Positions 41,425 through 49,588 are shown, numbered from the stretch's first letter. The stretch is DNA of 64,000 nt from CAZKJL01 sp964611095 (GCA_964611095.1 CAZSWJ010000001.1:170970-234969), one strand, 5' to 3'. Made by a program: numbers and translations. Notes: generated by a model not told the origin, from the letters alone.

Positions 41425-42051
41425 ATGAGGTATACAGGTCCAAAAGCACGGCGCGTTCGCAGACAGGGATTCAACGTCTACGGTTCCGAGAAGTACGACA
41501 AGATCTTGCAGCGCAAGCCGTACGCTCCGGGTATGCAGGCGGCAGCCGCCGGCGGACGCCGCACGAAGATCTCCGAGTACGGAAAGCAGCTCCTCGAAAA
41601 GCAGAAGGCTTGCTACATGTACGGCGTTCACGACAAGCAGCTCCGCTCCATCTACGCCGAGGCCAGCCAGACCATGGGTCAGACCGACTCCATGATGCAC
41701 TCGCTCCTCGAGTCCCGCTTGGACAGCACGCTGTACCGCGCAGGATTCGCCAAGACCCGCCTCCAGGCCCGCCAGTTCATCTCGCACGGACTCTTCACCG
41801 TCAACGGCGTTCGCGTCACGATCCCTTCGTACCGCATCAAGCCCGGTGACAAGATCAAGATCCGCGAGAACCGCAAATCGTCTCCCGTGTTCGGTCCCAT
41901 CATCACCGGGCACGAAAAGTACCTTCCGCCCGATTGGCTGAAGGCCGACCCGGCCACCATCAGCGCCGAAGTCATCGCCATTCCGAACAACGAAAAGCAC
42001 TTCGAGATGGCCGTCGACATGCGCAAAGTGATCGGTTTCTACTCTCGCTAA
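41425..42051 (+). CDS. rpsD: 30S ribosomal protein S4
   Basis: 208 residues. RYTGPKARRVRRQGFNVYGS begins the protein; the S4 RNA-binding domain is at SRLDSTLYRAGFAKTRLQAR-QFISHGLFTVNG. No N-terminal zinc cysteines, so it is the zinc-free type. S4 starts small-subunit assembly and often represses this operon. Leader is almost purely pyrimidine (CCCACTCTCTCCTTTTCTCC). Confidence 0.97.
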   Translation: MRYTGPKARRVRRQGFNVYGSEKYDKILQRKPYAPGMQAAAAGGRRTKISEYGKQLLEKQKACYMYGVHDKQLRSIYAEASQTMGQTDSMMHSLLESRLDSTLYRAGFAKTRLQARQFISHGLFTVNGVRVTIPSYRIKPGDKIKIRENRKSSPVFGPIITGHEKYLPPDWLKADPATISAEVIAIPNNEKHFEMAVDMRKVIGFYSR

Positions 42052-42092
42052 AAAAATCCCTTTCTTCACTTCTTCAGTTTCCACCCATTCCT

Positions 42093-43073
42093 ATGCATAT
42101 CATTCAGGAAGAGATCGGTCTCCCCAAGGTGACGCAGGTCCAAGTGAAGAAGGGCGATACCACGCACGTCATCTTCTCCGTCGGCCCCTTGCCGCCGGGA
42201 TACGGCATGACGCTCGGCAACACGCTCCGTCGCGTTCTCTTGAGCAGCCTTCCGGGTGCCGCCATCAGCTCCATCCGCGTTTCCGGCGCCAACCATGAGT
42301 ACACCACGCTCAAGGGCGTTCGCGAATCCGTCATGGACATCGCTCTCAACCTGAAGCAGGTCAAACTCCGCAAGCACCACAAGGATCCCGAGGTCGCCGT
42401 TCTGCAGGGCAAGGGCCCCAAGGTGCTCAAGGCTTCGGACATCGAGTGCAGCTCGGACGTCGAGGTCATGAACCCGGACCTGGAACTCGTGCACCTGGAG
42501 AAGGGCGCGACGTTCAAAATGGAACTCACCATCGAGAAAGGCGTCGGCTTCCAGCCCGCTTCCGAGCGCAACAAGAAGCACAACGAGCCGGGACTGGTGC
42601 ACATCGACACGATTTTCAGCCCCGTGGAGCGCGTCCGCTTCGAAGTGGAGCCCACGCGCGTCGGTCAGCGCACGAACTTGGAGAAGCTCGTCATCGAGAT
42701 CGTCACGAACGGTTCTCTCTCGGCCGACGAAGCAATCCGCTTCGCCAGCCAGCTCATGTCGCAGTACTTCAACTTCTTCTCTCTCGATCAGGAGACCGTG
42801 GAGAAAGAGTTCATGGCCGACTTCACGCGCACCAGCCAGGTCGTCCCCGAGGCAGACCGCGCAGCCGCCAAGGAGAGCTACACGCCCATCGAAATCCTCA
42901 ACTTGTCGCCCCGCACCCTCAACTCGCTCATCAACGCCGGCGTCGGCTCCATCGAGCAGCTCGTGAAGTGCACGCCCGCAACCCTCAGCAACTTCCGCGG
43001 TTTCGGCACCAAGGCCCTGGATGAAGTCACGCAGACCCTCGCCACCCGCAATCTCAAACTTTCCGAGGAGTAA
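42093..43073 (+). CDS. rpoA: RNA polymerase alpha subunit
   Basis: 326 residues. The N-terminal dimer domain has PLPPGYGMTLGNTLRRVLLS and the C-terminal domain has PIEILNLSPRTLNSLINAGV and the helix-hairpin-helix CTPATLSNFRGFG that contacts promoter DNA and activators. ATG 42093 gives the family start after a CT-rich leader. Usual place after S4. Confidence 0.97.
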   Translation: MHIIQEEIGLPKVTQVQVKKGDTTHVIFSVGPLPPGYGMTLGNTLRRVLLSSLPGAAISSIRVSGANHEYTTLKGVRESVMDIALNLKQVKLRKHHKDPEVAVLQGKGPKVLKASDIECSSDVEVMNPDLELVHLEKGATFKMELTIEKGVGFQPASERNKKHNEPGLVHIDTIFSPVERVRFEVEPTRVGQRTNLEKLVIEIVTNGSLSADEAIRFASQLMSQYFNFFSLDQETVEKEFMADFTRTSQVVPEADRAAAKESYTPIEILNLSPRTLNSLINAGVGSIEQLVKCTPATLSNFRGFGTKALDEVTQTLATRNLKLSEE

Positions 43074-43115
43074 ACCCTAGCCAGACCCCCCGAATTTCCC
43101 TAGAATCTCGCCCTC

Positions 43116-43547
43116 ATGCGACATCGCAATCACAGCAAACGGCTCGCCAGGAAACCGAATCAATCTCGGTTGCTCCTCAAGAACTTGGTCACGTCCGTGA
43201 TCCTGTACGAGAAGGTGCGCACGACCAAGAAGCGCGCTCAGGTCGCCAAGTCCCTCGTGGACCGTGTGATCGCCATCGGCAAGCGCGAGCGCGCCGATCT
43301 CGCCATCCGCAAGATCAACACGATGCTCACGGATGAGAACGCCTGCCGCAAGATTCTCGAAGTACTCAAGACCCGCTACGCCAAGCGTCCCTCGGGCTTC
43401 ACCCGCATCGTCCCCGCAGGACAGCGCGTCGGTGACGGTGCATTCCTCGTCGATTTTATGCTCGTGGACGCCGCCGCTCCCGTCGTGGAGAAAGAAGCCG
43501 CCGAGCCCGCTCTCAAGAAAGCCACCCGCACCAAAAAAGCCTCCTAA
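43116..43547 (+). CDS. rplQ: 50S ribosomal protein L17
   Basis: 143 residues with a C-terminal Glu/Ala/Lys tail. The core starts MRHRNHSKRLARKPNQSRLL and contains KRPSGFTRIVPAGQRVGDGA. TAGAAT at 43101-43106, 9 bases before the ATG, may be an internal -10 for the L17-L13-S9 end of the cluster. Confidence 0.95.
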   Translation: MRHRNHSKRLARKPNQSRLLLKNLVTSVILYEKVRTTKKRAQVAKSLVDRVIAIGKRERADLAIRKINTMLTDENACRKILEVLKTRYAKRPSGFTRIVPAGQRVGDGAFLVDFMLVDAAAPVVEKEAAEPALKKATRTKKAS

Positions 43548-43549
43548 TC

Positions 43550-43981
43550 ATGAAGACCTCTCACCCCAAGCCGGCCAAACCACAGTGGTTCATCGTCGAT
43601 GCCACCGACAAGGTGCTCGGACGACTCTCCACGGAGATCGCCAACGTGCTGCGCGGTCGCACCAAGCCCAGTTACGTGCCTCACCTCATGTGCGGTGATC
43701 ACGTCGTGGTCATCAACGCCGAGAAGATCAAAGTCTCCGGTTCCAAGAGCGAGCAGAAGGAGTACTTCCGCCACACCGGTTACCTCGGTCACCTTCGCGT
43801 GACGAGCATCAAAGACATGCTCGAGAAGAGCCCGGAGAAAGTGCTCGAGCACTCCGTGAAGGGCATGCTCCCCAAGAACCAGACCCGCCAGCACACCATG
43901 AAGAACCTCCACGTCTTCGCAGGCCCCACGCACACGCACGAGGCCCAGAAGCCGGCTCCGTTCCCTCATCCCGTCATTTAG
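43550..43981 (+). CDS. rplM: 50S ribosomal protein L13
   Basis: 143 residues, normal. KVLGRLSTEIANVLRGRTKP, DHVVVINAEKIKVSGSK and VKGMLPKNQTRQHTMKNLHV are typical. L13 starts large-subunit assembly. Two bases separate it from L17 and one from S9. Confidence 0.97.
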   Translation: MKTSHPKPAKPQWFIVDATDKVLGRLSTEIANVLRGRTKPSYVPHLMCGDHVVVINAEKIKVSGSKSEQKEYFRHTGYLGHLRVTSIKDMLEKSPEKVLEHSVKGMLPKNQTRQHTMKNLHVFAGPTHTHEAQKPAPFPHPVI

Positions 43982-43982
43982 T

Positions 43983-44381
43983 ATGGCCACCACCCGCCCC
44001 TACTTCTACGCACTCGGAAAGCGCAAGAGCGCCATCGCTCAGGTTCGCTTGTTCCAGGACGGCGAAGGCAAGGCAACGGTGAACGGCGACACCCTCAAGA
44101 AGTACTTCTTCTCCACGCACGGAGAGAACGCTTTGGCTCCTCTGGCCCTCACGGATTTGGCCAAGAAGGTCGATGTGGAAGTCACCCTGATCGGCGGCGG
44201 CAAGCCGTCCCAGAGCGACGCCATTCGTCTCGGTATCGCACGCGCTCTCGTCATGATGGACCCCAACTTCCGCACGACACTCAAGCAGGCAGGCTTCCTC
44301 CGCCGCGACAGCCGCATCAAGGAACGCAAGAAGCCGGGTCTCAAGCGCGCTCGCCGTGCTCCGCAGTTCGCAAAGCGCTAA
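43983..44381 (+). CDS. rpsI: 30S ribosomal protein S9
   Basis: 132 residues, normal. Starts with YFYALGKRKSAIAQVRLF and ends in the basic RRAPQFAKR tail that reaches the P-site tRNA (usual ending SKR; here AKR). Last gene of the ribosomal cluster. Confidence 0.97.
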   Translation: MATTRPYFYALGKRKSAIAQVRLFQDGEGKATVNGDTLKKYFFSTHGENALAPLALTDLAKKVDVEVTLIGGGKPSQSDAIRLGIARALVMMDPNFRTTLKQAGFLRRDSRIKERKKPGLKRARRAPQFAKR

Positions 44382-44388
44382 GCGAACG

Positions 44389-44450
44389 GGAATCCAAGGC
44401 AACCAACGAAACCAAGGAATCCAACGATTTTTTCCATATCTTGGCTTTCC
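44389..44450. repeat. Word-repeat element (period 9), imperfect hairpin after rpsI
   Basis: Four tandem 9-base words (GGAATCCAA, GGCAACCAA, CGAAACCAA, GGAATCCAA; 44389-44424), then a TTTTTT loop and a partial right arm (CTTGGCTTTCCG). It probably terminates the ribosomal cluster. Same period as the element at 2176. Confidence 0.65.
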
Positions 44451-44538
44451 GAAGAGCTTTATCGTCTTTCCTTGTGCATCTCCTTGCGCCTGATGCCAAG
44501 CACGCTTAGCATGCGGCACTCTTTTCCAATCAATCTTT

Positions 44539-44937
44539 ATGGGTCGCGCAGAAAGTCTCAAAGAATGTGAAGCAGCGTTGCTCGATAAAGCCGTGAAGCT
44601 CAGCGTCCTGAGTGCGACCGATCCATTGGTTGCGGACTTGAGAACTGAAAGCGCCGGATCGGCGCTGCAACTCAGCGGCATGAGGAACGAAGATGACCAA
44701 GCCAGCGTGGCTCGCATCATGTATGAAGAAGCCGCCATTTCCATGGGACGGGCCGAATCGGTACAACGTGTCGTTGAAGGCGTACAAGCCCTACGTGGCG
44801 GTACCTACGGTAAGTGCAAATACTGCTTGGGCGATATCCCCTTGGAGCGCATGAGGGCCGTACCCGAAGCAACGGAGCACGTCGTGTGCCCCACATCGAA
44901 GAAGGCCACCAAGAAAAGAGAGGTAAGGGAAGCTTAA
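44539..44937 (+). CDS. DksA/TraR-type zinc-finger protein (degenerate finger)
   Basis: 132 residues. A helical N-terminal part is followed by YGKCKYCLGDIPLERMRAVPEA and EHVVCPTSKK, matching the C4 zinc finger of DksA/TraR proteins, which bind RNA polymerase in its secondary channel. Only three of the four cysteines remain; the last is replaced (CPTSKK instead of CxxC). Zinc binding may be weak or use another residue. The stop shares four bases with the stop of the converging gene at 44934. Confidence 0.8.
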   Translation: MGRAESLKECEAALLDKAVKLSVLSATDPLVADLRTESAGSALQLSGMRNEDDQASVARIMYEEAAISMGRAESVQRVVEGVQALRGGTYGKCKYCLGDIPLERMRAVPEATEHVVCPTSKKATKKREVREA

Positions 44938-45293
44938 GCCGCGAGCTCGAGCTTCATGTAGTACACGCTGACACCTTCGTTGTTGTCGGCGATGAATCGT
45001 GCGTCGATGGTGGAAAGCTGCAGGATGGTCTGGCACATCTTCAGCATCATCTCGGCAGGCAAGTTCACGCCGGCGCGAAGACACGTCACGCAGAGACCTG
45101 CGGCGTCCTTGGACTTAATGTAGGGCTCGCCAAGCGATTTGACGGCCTTTACGAGCGAGGATTGGAGATTTTGGATATATCCATCGATGTGCTGCTCCAA
45201 GTCTTCCATGGGCAATTCGTAGACGTCGGGCAATGCCTCGAGAATGTCGAGGTCCTTGTGGATCGCGTGAGCGATGCATGCTTCGATCGTCAT
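44934..45293 (-). CDS. Hypothetical protein (119 aa)
   Basis: No family recognised. The protein is soluble, mostly helical, with MTIEACIAHAIHKDLDILEA at the start and three cysteines in the middle (GLCVTCLRAG and KMCQT). The ATG at 45293 is favoured; upstream codons to 45434 look non-coding. The leader carries a direct repeat of TGTTTGTGTG (plus strand). It converges on the DksA-like gene with overlapping TAA stops. Confidence 0.6.
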   Translation of the reverse strand: MTIEACIAHAIHKDLDILEALPDVYELPMEDLEQHIDGYIQNLQSSLVKAVKSLGEPYIKSKDAAGLCVTCLRAGVNLPAEMMLKMCQTILQLSTIDARFIADNNEGVSVYYMKLELAA

Positions 45294-45437
45294 GTGTTTG
45301 TGTGGAAGTGGATGTTTGTGTGATCCGCGTTTTTGCAAATCCAACCAGTATAGCAAAAAATCGCACTTTTTGCACGGGGGTGAACCTTGAAAGACTGAAG
45401 GAAGATGGTGCCGTACTTTTCCGCGGCACATCAAATG

Positions 45438-45469
45438 ATCTGCCGCCCTCTATGACAAGGACGGCAGAT
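45438..45469 (-). terminator. Hairpin after the 39-aa gene
   Basis: Perfect 8-base inverted repeat ATCTGCCG / CGGCAGAT, 10 bases past the stop on the minus strand. The following bases are CATTTG, a weak T tract. Confidence 0.5.
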
Positions 45470-45479
45470 GCATGGTCCC

Positions 45480-45599
45480 TTATTTGGGATCCATGGGCGT
45501 ATCGCCCGTTGTGGGCTCGGCCTTGGGCTCCGTAGCCGGAGCATCTTCGGTATCGATCTGCGGAGGAGCGCTCTTCGGCTCGTCGTTGAAAGACGTCAT
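45480..45599 (-). CDS. Small acidic Pro-rich protein (39 aa)
   Basis: MTSFNDEPKSAPPQIDTEDA followed by PATEPKAEPTTGDTPMDPK. The composition (Pro, Asp, Glu, Thr) suggests an unstructured peptide. The ATG at 45599 follows a pyrimidine-rich run (TTTTTTCCCCACCCTTTGT), as at other starts here, and a hairpin follows the stop. No family recognised; an upstream in-frame start would add 24 residues of different character. Confidence 0.45.
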   Translation of the reverse strand: MTSFNDEPKSAPPQIDTEDAPATEPKAEPTTGDTPMDPK

Positions 45600-45777
45600 A
45601 CAAAGGGTGGGGAAAAAATAGGGATCGGCTATCAAGCCCCGCTCATGCATACGTTCCCGAAGGAGTAACAAAGGCGCGAGGTTGAAGCCGCACAGTTACG
45701 ACGCACGAGATCCGGAAGCATTACCGTTTCTTTTTGCTTTCCACCTTTTTTCTGACAGGGGTGATGTTGGTTTGAAA

Positions 45778-45853
45778 TGGAGCCGACGACCGGGATTGAA
45801 CCGGTGACCCTAGGTTTACGATACCTATGCTCTACCAGCTGAGCTACGTCGGC
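45778..45853 (-). tRNA. tRNA-Thr (anticodon CGU)
   Basis: Full cloverleaf on the minus strand: acceptor GCCGACG / CGTCGGC, D stem GCTC / GAGC, anticodon stem TAGGT / ACCTA with loop ATCGTAA (anticodon CGT, reads ACG), T arm ACCGG / CCGGT with TTCAATC loop. The CCA end is encoded (45780-45778). Discriminator base is T. Confidence 0.97.
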
Positions 45854-45979
45854 TTACAAGGTACGAAATGAATCCGTTCTACACGTGAAAAGATCGGTGC
45901 GCACGGCGTATTCTGGGCAAAAACCCATTCCTTGGCAAGCGAACAATCTTGTTTTCCCGTCAGCGTGACAGCGGCTCGG

Positions 45980-45985
45980 TATACT
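45980..45985 (+). promoter_or_regulatory. -10 box giving a leaderless dprA mRNA
   Basis: TATACT, 6 bases before the ATG at 45992. No convincing -35 at the right distance. Confidence 0.45.
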
Positions 45986-45991
45986 GGCTCC

Positions 45992-47077
45992 ATGCAGATG
46001 CAAAACGCCCTCCGCTGGTCGTACCTGAACGTGCTCAACCGTAAGCGCGCCGATGCTCTCACGGAACGCTTTGGTTCATTGGATGCGGCCATCGAGCACG
46101 TGTCGCCCGAACTCCTGAAGGAACTTGGCTGCCGTGAGGATTACATCATCAACGTCATGCTACGGCACGAAGAGTTCAACATCGGTGCGTATGCATCCAT
46201 GCTCACGAAGAAAAATATCCAAATGCTCAGCATCGAAGACGATCTGTATCCGGCGTCTCTCAAAAACCTTCCGGATCCTCCGATGTTCCTCTACATCAAG
46301 GGCTCGCTCGAAGTTCTGGACCAGCCCTGCATCGCACTCGTGGGCAGCCGCGAGATGAACGATTACGGCCGCCGCGCCGTCTCCGAGCTCGTGGCACCGC
46401 TCGTATCCGCAGGAACGGTCACCGTGAGCGGTCTTGCCTTTGGGATCGACGCAGAGGTCGCAAAAGAAACTCTGCACGCAGGTGGGCGAACCGTGGCGGT
46501 TCTGGGGCATGGCCTGGGGTACATCTATCCCAAGGCGAATGAGCGCCTGGCCGATGACATCGTCAAAAAAGGCGGACTCTTGGTGTCCGAGTTCCCGCTC
46601 GACATGCAGGCGGACAAGTACACGTTCCCCGCACGCAATCGCATCATCGCGGGATTATCTCTCTGCACGGTCGTCGTGCAGGCCGCCAAAGAATCGGGAT
46701 CGCTCATCACTGCCGAGCTCGCACTCGAGTACGGCAGAGACGTGTGTGCCGTACCCGGCAGCATCTTCGATCCGCAGTACGCGGGCTGCCACGAACTCAT
46801 CGCCCGTGGACATGCCAGGCTCGTGACGTCAGCAGCTGATGTTCTCACCGAAGTCGGCATGGTGGGTCCGTCATCCAAAGAAACTCGTACGAATTTCACC
46901 GCCGATTCTCCCGATGAAGCAGCGGTCTACGGCTCGCTTTCGTCCCTCCCTGCAGCGCTCGACGACCTCGTCGTGAAAGCCAAGCTCGATGCCGCGACGG
47001 TGAACGCAGTGCTCACCGTTCTGGAAATAAAAGGCGCCGTGAAGAACGTCGGAGGGGGACAGTGGGTTAAATCATGA
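45992..47077 (+). CDS. dprA: DNA-processing protein DprA
   Basis: 361 residues. DprA loads RecA onto incoming single-stranded DNA during natural transformation. A helical N-terminal region is followed by the Rossmann-like core: IALVGSREMNDYGRRAVSEL, VSGLAFGIDAEVAKETLHAG, FPARNRIIAGLS, and AKESGSLITAELALEYGRDV. A C-terminal winged-helix-like part follows (LDDLVVKAKLDAATVNAVLT). ATG 45992 is chosen over an upstream frame extension because it starts the normal DprA N-terminus and sits behind a -10 box. DprA is widespread in this radiation and suggests DNA uptake. Ends in TGA. Confidence 0.95.
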   Translation: MQMQNALRWSYLNVLNRKRADALTERFGSLDAAIEHVSPELLKELGCREDYIINVMLRHEEFNIGAYASMLTKKNIQMLSIEDDLYPASLKNLPDPPMFLYIKGSLEVLDQPCIALVGSREMNDYGRRAVSELVAPLVSAGTVTVSGLAFGIDAEVAKETLHAGGRTVAVLGHGLGYIYPKANERLADDIVKKGGLLVSEFPLDMQADKYTFPARNRIIAGLSLCTVVVQAAKESGSLITAELALEYGRDVCAVPGSIFDPQYAGCHELIARGHARLVTSAADVLTEVGMVGPSSKETRTNFTADSPDEAAVYGSLSSLPAALDDLVVKAKLDAATVNAVLTVLEIKGAVKNVGGGQWVKS

Positions 47078-47078
47078 A

Positions 47079-47097
47079 AGGAAACCTACGGTTTCCT
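47079..47097 (+). terminator. Hairpin after dprA
   Basis: AGGAAACC-TAC-GGTTTCCT, directly behind the stop; then CTC-rich sequence and a second GC-rich hairpin (about 47100-47130). No long T run, so termination strength is unclear. Confidence 0.5.
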
Positions 47098-47186
47098 CTC
47101 ATGCGCTCTCCTTCCCTTAAAAGGAGCGCTCCAGCGTCGGGGCCCGCGAGACCCGCCGCTTCGCGCAGCTTGTTTTATTATTTTGG

Positions 47187-47927
47187 TTACAATTTTTTCG
47201 CAGCTTCAACAATGCCTTTAAAGTCATCAGGTTTTAAAGAACATCCTCCCACCAAAGCTCCATCGATATTTTTTTGTGCGAAGAATGCGGCGGCGTTTTT
47301 GGCACTGACCGATCCGCCGTAGATGATGCGGATGGCGGAGTCGGGGAGTGCGGCACGAATGAACGCGTGGGCTTTGTCGGCATCGGCGGCGTCGGGCGTT
47401 TTTCCGCTGCCGATGGCCCAAATCGGTTCGTAGGCGACGATGAAATTTTTGGCCGTGAGTTTCTTGCCGCACAGATCGGTCACGGCTTTCAGCTGACGCA
47501 AAAGAACTTCCTCGGTTTGATCGAGCTCGCGCTGGTCGGCGTTCTCACCGATGCACAGAACGGGAATAAGTCCGTTGCGGATCGCCGACGCGACTTGCTT
47601 GGCCACCGTCTCATCGCTCTCCTCGTGATGGTGCCTGCGCTCGGAGTGACCGCAGAGGACGTACTCCACCTGCATGCCTGAAAGCATCGCCATGCTGACG
47701 TCGCCGGTGAACGCGCCCGAATCGTCGGGATGGCCGCACTGGGCACCCACCGCGAGCTTGCCGTAGATGCAGCCGTGGAGCTCCGTAAACGCGGGGAATA
47801 CCACCACGTCCACGTCGTTGCTCGTATGGTAGGCCGTCGTTTTTCCTTCGCTGCAGGCCATCTCGAGCTCCATGGGGCACTCGTTCATTTTGAAGTTCGC
47901 GCCGATGAACAATTTCTTTTTCGCCAT
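47187..47927 (-). CDS. tpiA: Triosephosphate isomerase
   Basis: 246 residues, normal. It interconverts dihydroxyacetone phosphate and glyceraldehyde 3-phosphate. Active-site residues: Asn and Lys in GANFKMN, His in VLCGHSERR, Glu in VAYEPIWAIGSGKTP, and the phosphate loop IIYGGSVSAKN and GALVGGCSL. An ATG at 47927 is preferred to the GTG six bases upstream because it fits the family start and lies 8 bases after a -10 box. Divergent from rpiB. Confidence 0.96.
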   Translation of the reverse strand: MAKKKLFIGANFKMNECPMELEMACSEGKTTAYHTSNDVDVVVFPAFTELHGCIYGKLAVGAQCGHPDDSGAFTGDVSMAMLSGMQVEYVLCGHSERRHHHEESDETVAKQVASAIRNGLIPVLCIGENADQRELDQTEEVLLRQLKAVTDLCGKKLTAKNFIVAYEPIWAIGSGKTPDAADADKAHAFIRAALPDSAIRIIYGGSVSAKNAAAFFAQKNIDGALVGGCSLKPDDFKGIVEAAKKL

Positions 47928-47935
47928 CGCCACGG

Positions 47936-47941
47936 AGTGTA
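47936..47941 (-). promoter_or_regulatory. -10 box of tpiA (leaderless)
   Basis: TACACT on the minus strand, 8 bases before the tpiA ATG. The -35 region would overlap that of the divergent rpiB promoter, so the two may influence each other. Confidence 0.4.
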
Positions 47942-47978
47942 CGCGTTTTCACAGGCATCACTCAATTCATTCCGTTTC

Positions 47979-47987
47979 TGGTATCAT
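47979..47987 (+). promoter_or_regulatory. Extended -10 promoter of rpiB (leaderless)
   Basis: TG-G-TATCAT ends 7 bases before the rpiB ATG at 47995. The extended TG motif would make up for the poor -35. Confidence 0.55.
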
Positions 47988-47994
47988 GGGAGCC

Positions 47995-48438
47995 ATGAAG
48001 AAGCCTGCTCGCGTCGTTCTCGGCACCGATCATGCGGGATACGTCCTCAAAGAGGCCGTGAAGAAACATTTGCTGAGCAAGAAAATCGATGTCGTCGATT
48101 GCGGCTGCTTCAGCGAAGAGAGCTGCGACTATCCACCCATCATGATGCAGGCCGCGGCGGCGGTGAAAGAGTACGGCTGCCCCGGCATCATTTTCGGCGG
48201 CAGCGGCAACGGTGAAGCCATGGTCGCAAACAAGGTCAGCGGCATCCGCTGTGCCCGCTGCGTCTCGCTCTGGGACGCCGAAATGGGCCGCAAGCATAAC
48301 GATGCCAACGTCATGAGTCTCGGCGGCCGCGTCACGGAGCCCGCGCTCGCCTGCGAGATGGTCGATGTGTTCTTGGCCACCGATTTTGAAGGCGGCAGAC
48401 ACGAGAAACGCCTGAAGCAATTCCCCGACGCCCTATGA
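47995..48438 (+). CDS. rpiB: Ribose-5-phosphate isomerase B
   Basis: 147 residues. It interconverts ribose 5-phosphate and ribulose 5-phosphate. Typical RpiB parts: LGTDHAGYVLKEAVKKHL, CDYPPIMMQAA, GIIFGGSGNGEAMVANKV (anion hole; Ser in place of the usual Cys/Thr region), ARCVSLWDAEMGRKHNDANV with the catalytic-site His, and LGGRVTEPALA. It overlaps rpe by ATGA, so both enzymes of the non-oxidative pentose route are made together. Confidence 0.94.
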   Translation: MKKPARVVLGTDHAGYVLKEAVKKHLLSKKIDVVDCGCFSEESCDYPPIMMQAAAAVKEYGCPGIIFGGSGNGEAMVANKVSGIRCARCVSLWDAEMGRKHNDANVMSLGGRVTEPALACEMVDVFLATDFEGGRHEKRLKQFPDAL

Positions 48439-49070
48439 AAATTCTCATCGCACCCTCCATCCTTTCCGCCGATTTCGGAAAACTCCAGGACGAAGTGGCG
48501 TCCATTGAAGACAGCGCCGACTGGTTGCAACTCGACGTCATGGACGGACACTTCGTGCCGAACTTGAGCTTCGGTGCGCCCGTCGCCAAATGGATCAAAA
48601 CCAGATTGCATCTCGACGTGCATCTCATGGTGGAAAATCCGGCCGATCGCATCGCCGAATTCCAGGCGATCGGAGCCAAGCACATCACGTTCCACGCCGA
48701 GGCCGTGAAAGATACGGCAGGCCGCCGAGCCCTCATCAAAGCCATCCGTTCCACCGGAGCCACGGCGGGAATCGCACTGAATCCCGAGACGCCGATCTCC
48801 GCCATCGATGACGTCGTCGGCGAAGTGGACATGGTGCTCGTGATGTCGGTGCACCCCGGATTCGGCGGACAACAGTTCATCGCCGACGTTCTCAAAAAAA
48901 TCGAAGCGCTCAGAAAAAAGCACCCGACGCTCATGATTCAGATCGACGGCGGCATCGACCACGTCACCGCCGCCAAGGCCCGTGCCGCCGGAGCCAACAA
49001 CTTGGTGGCCGGTTCCTACATCTTCCGCGCGTCGGACAGGGACGCCGCCATCGCTCTGCTCCGCGGATAA
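48435..49070 (+). CDS. rpe: Ribulose-phosphate 3-epimerase
   Basis: 211 residues. It epimerises ribulose 5-phosphate to xylulose 5-phosphate. Metal and catalytic residues lie in SILSADFGKL, LDVMDGHFVPNLSFG, LDVHLMVENP, VMSVHPGFGGQQF and QIDGGIDHVTA. It begins within the rpiB stop. Confidence 0.96.
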   Translation: MKILIAPSILSADFGKLQDEVASIEDSADWLQLDVMDGHFVPNLSFGAPVAKWIKTRLHLDVHLMVENPADRIAEFQAIGAKHITFHAEAVKDTAGRRALIKAIRSTGATAGIALNPETPISAIDDVVGEVDMVLVMSVHPGFGGQQFIADVLKKIEALRKKHPTLMIQIDGGIDHVTAAKARAAGANNLVAGSYIFRASDRDAAIALLRG

Positions 49071-49129
49071 ATCGGCTTTCGGTGAGACGCGGGACGTTCT
49101 ATGCTATCCCCCTGTTTCCTCATCTTTCC

Positions 49130-49585
49130 ATGCGTAAACTTCTCCCTCTCGTCGTCCTCTCCCTCATGCTCACCGCTTGCGGACCACAGGCCCTCACGCT
49201 CTCCTCCTTCGACGGATCCAAGTCCGTCACGATTCAGGTGGAGGTCGCCGATTCGGCCAAGGAGCGCGAGAAAGGCCTCATGAACCGCGAGTCGCTCAAG
49301 CCCAATACGGGCATGCTCTTCGCCTTCAAGGAACCCCAGATGCTCGTCTTCTGGATGAAGAACACCAAGATCCCGCTCGAGATCATCTACTTCGATGCCG
49401 AGGGCAAGTTCATCAACTCGCTCGAAATGGAACCGTGCGTCACCGACGAATGCGCCCAGTACAAGTCCGCCTCGCTCGCCAAGTACGCGCTTGAGGTGCA
49501 GCCCGACTTCAAGAAAGGCAATGGTGTGGGCGTCGGTTGGAAATTGGACCTCACGCAAGTCGAGGCCATGTCGAACCCCAGCTAG
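49130..49585 (+). CDS. DUF192 lipoprotein
   Basis: 151 residues. A lipoprotein signal is clear: basic MRK, hydrophobic LLPLVVLSLML, and lipobox LTAC with the modified Cys at 17. The rest matches DUF192: EREKGLMNRESLKPNTGMLF, then FWMKNTKIPLEIIYFD. It should sit on the outer face of the cytoplasmic membrane. Role unknown. ATG 49130 is chosen because it starts the signal peptide. It converges with purC, the stops being 4 bases apart. Confidence 0.9.
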   Translation: MRKLLPLVVLSLMLTACGPQALTLSSFDGSKSVTIQVEVADSAKEREKGLMNRESLKPNTGMLFAFKEPQMLVFWMKNTKIPLEIIYFDAEGKFINSLEMEPCVTDECAQYKSASLAKYALEVQPDFKKGNGVGVGWKLDLTQVEAMSNPS

Positions 49586-49588
49586 CGA

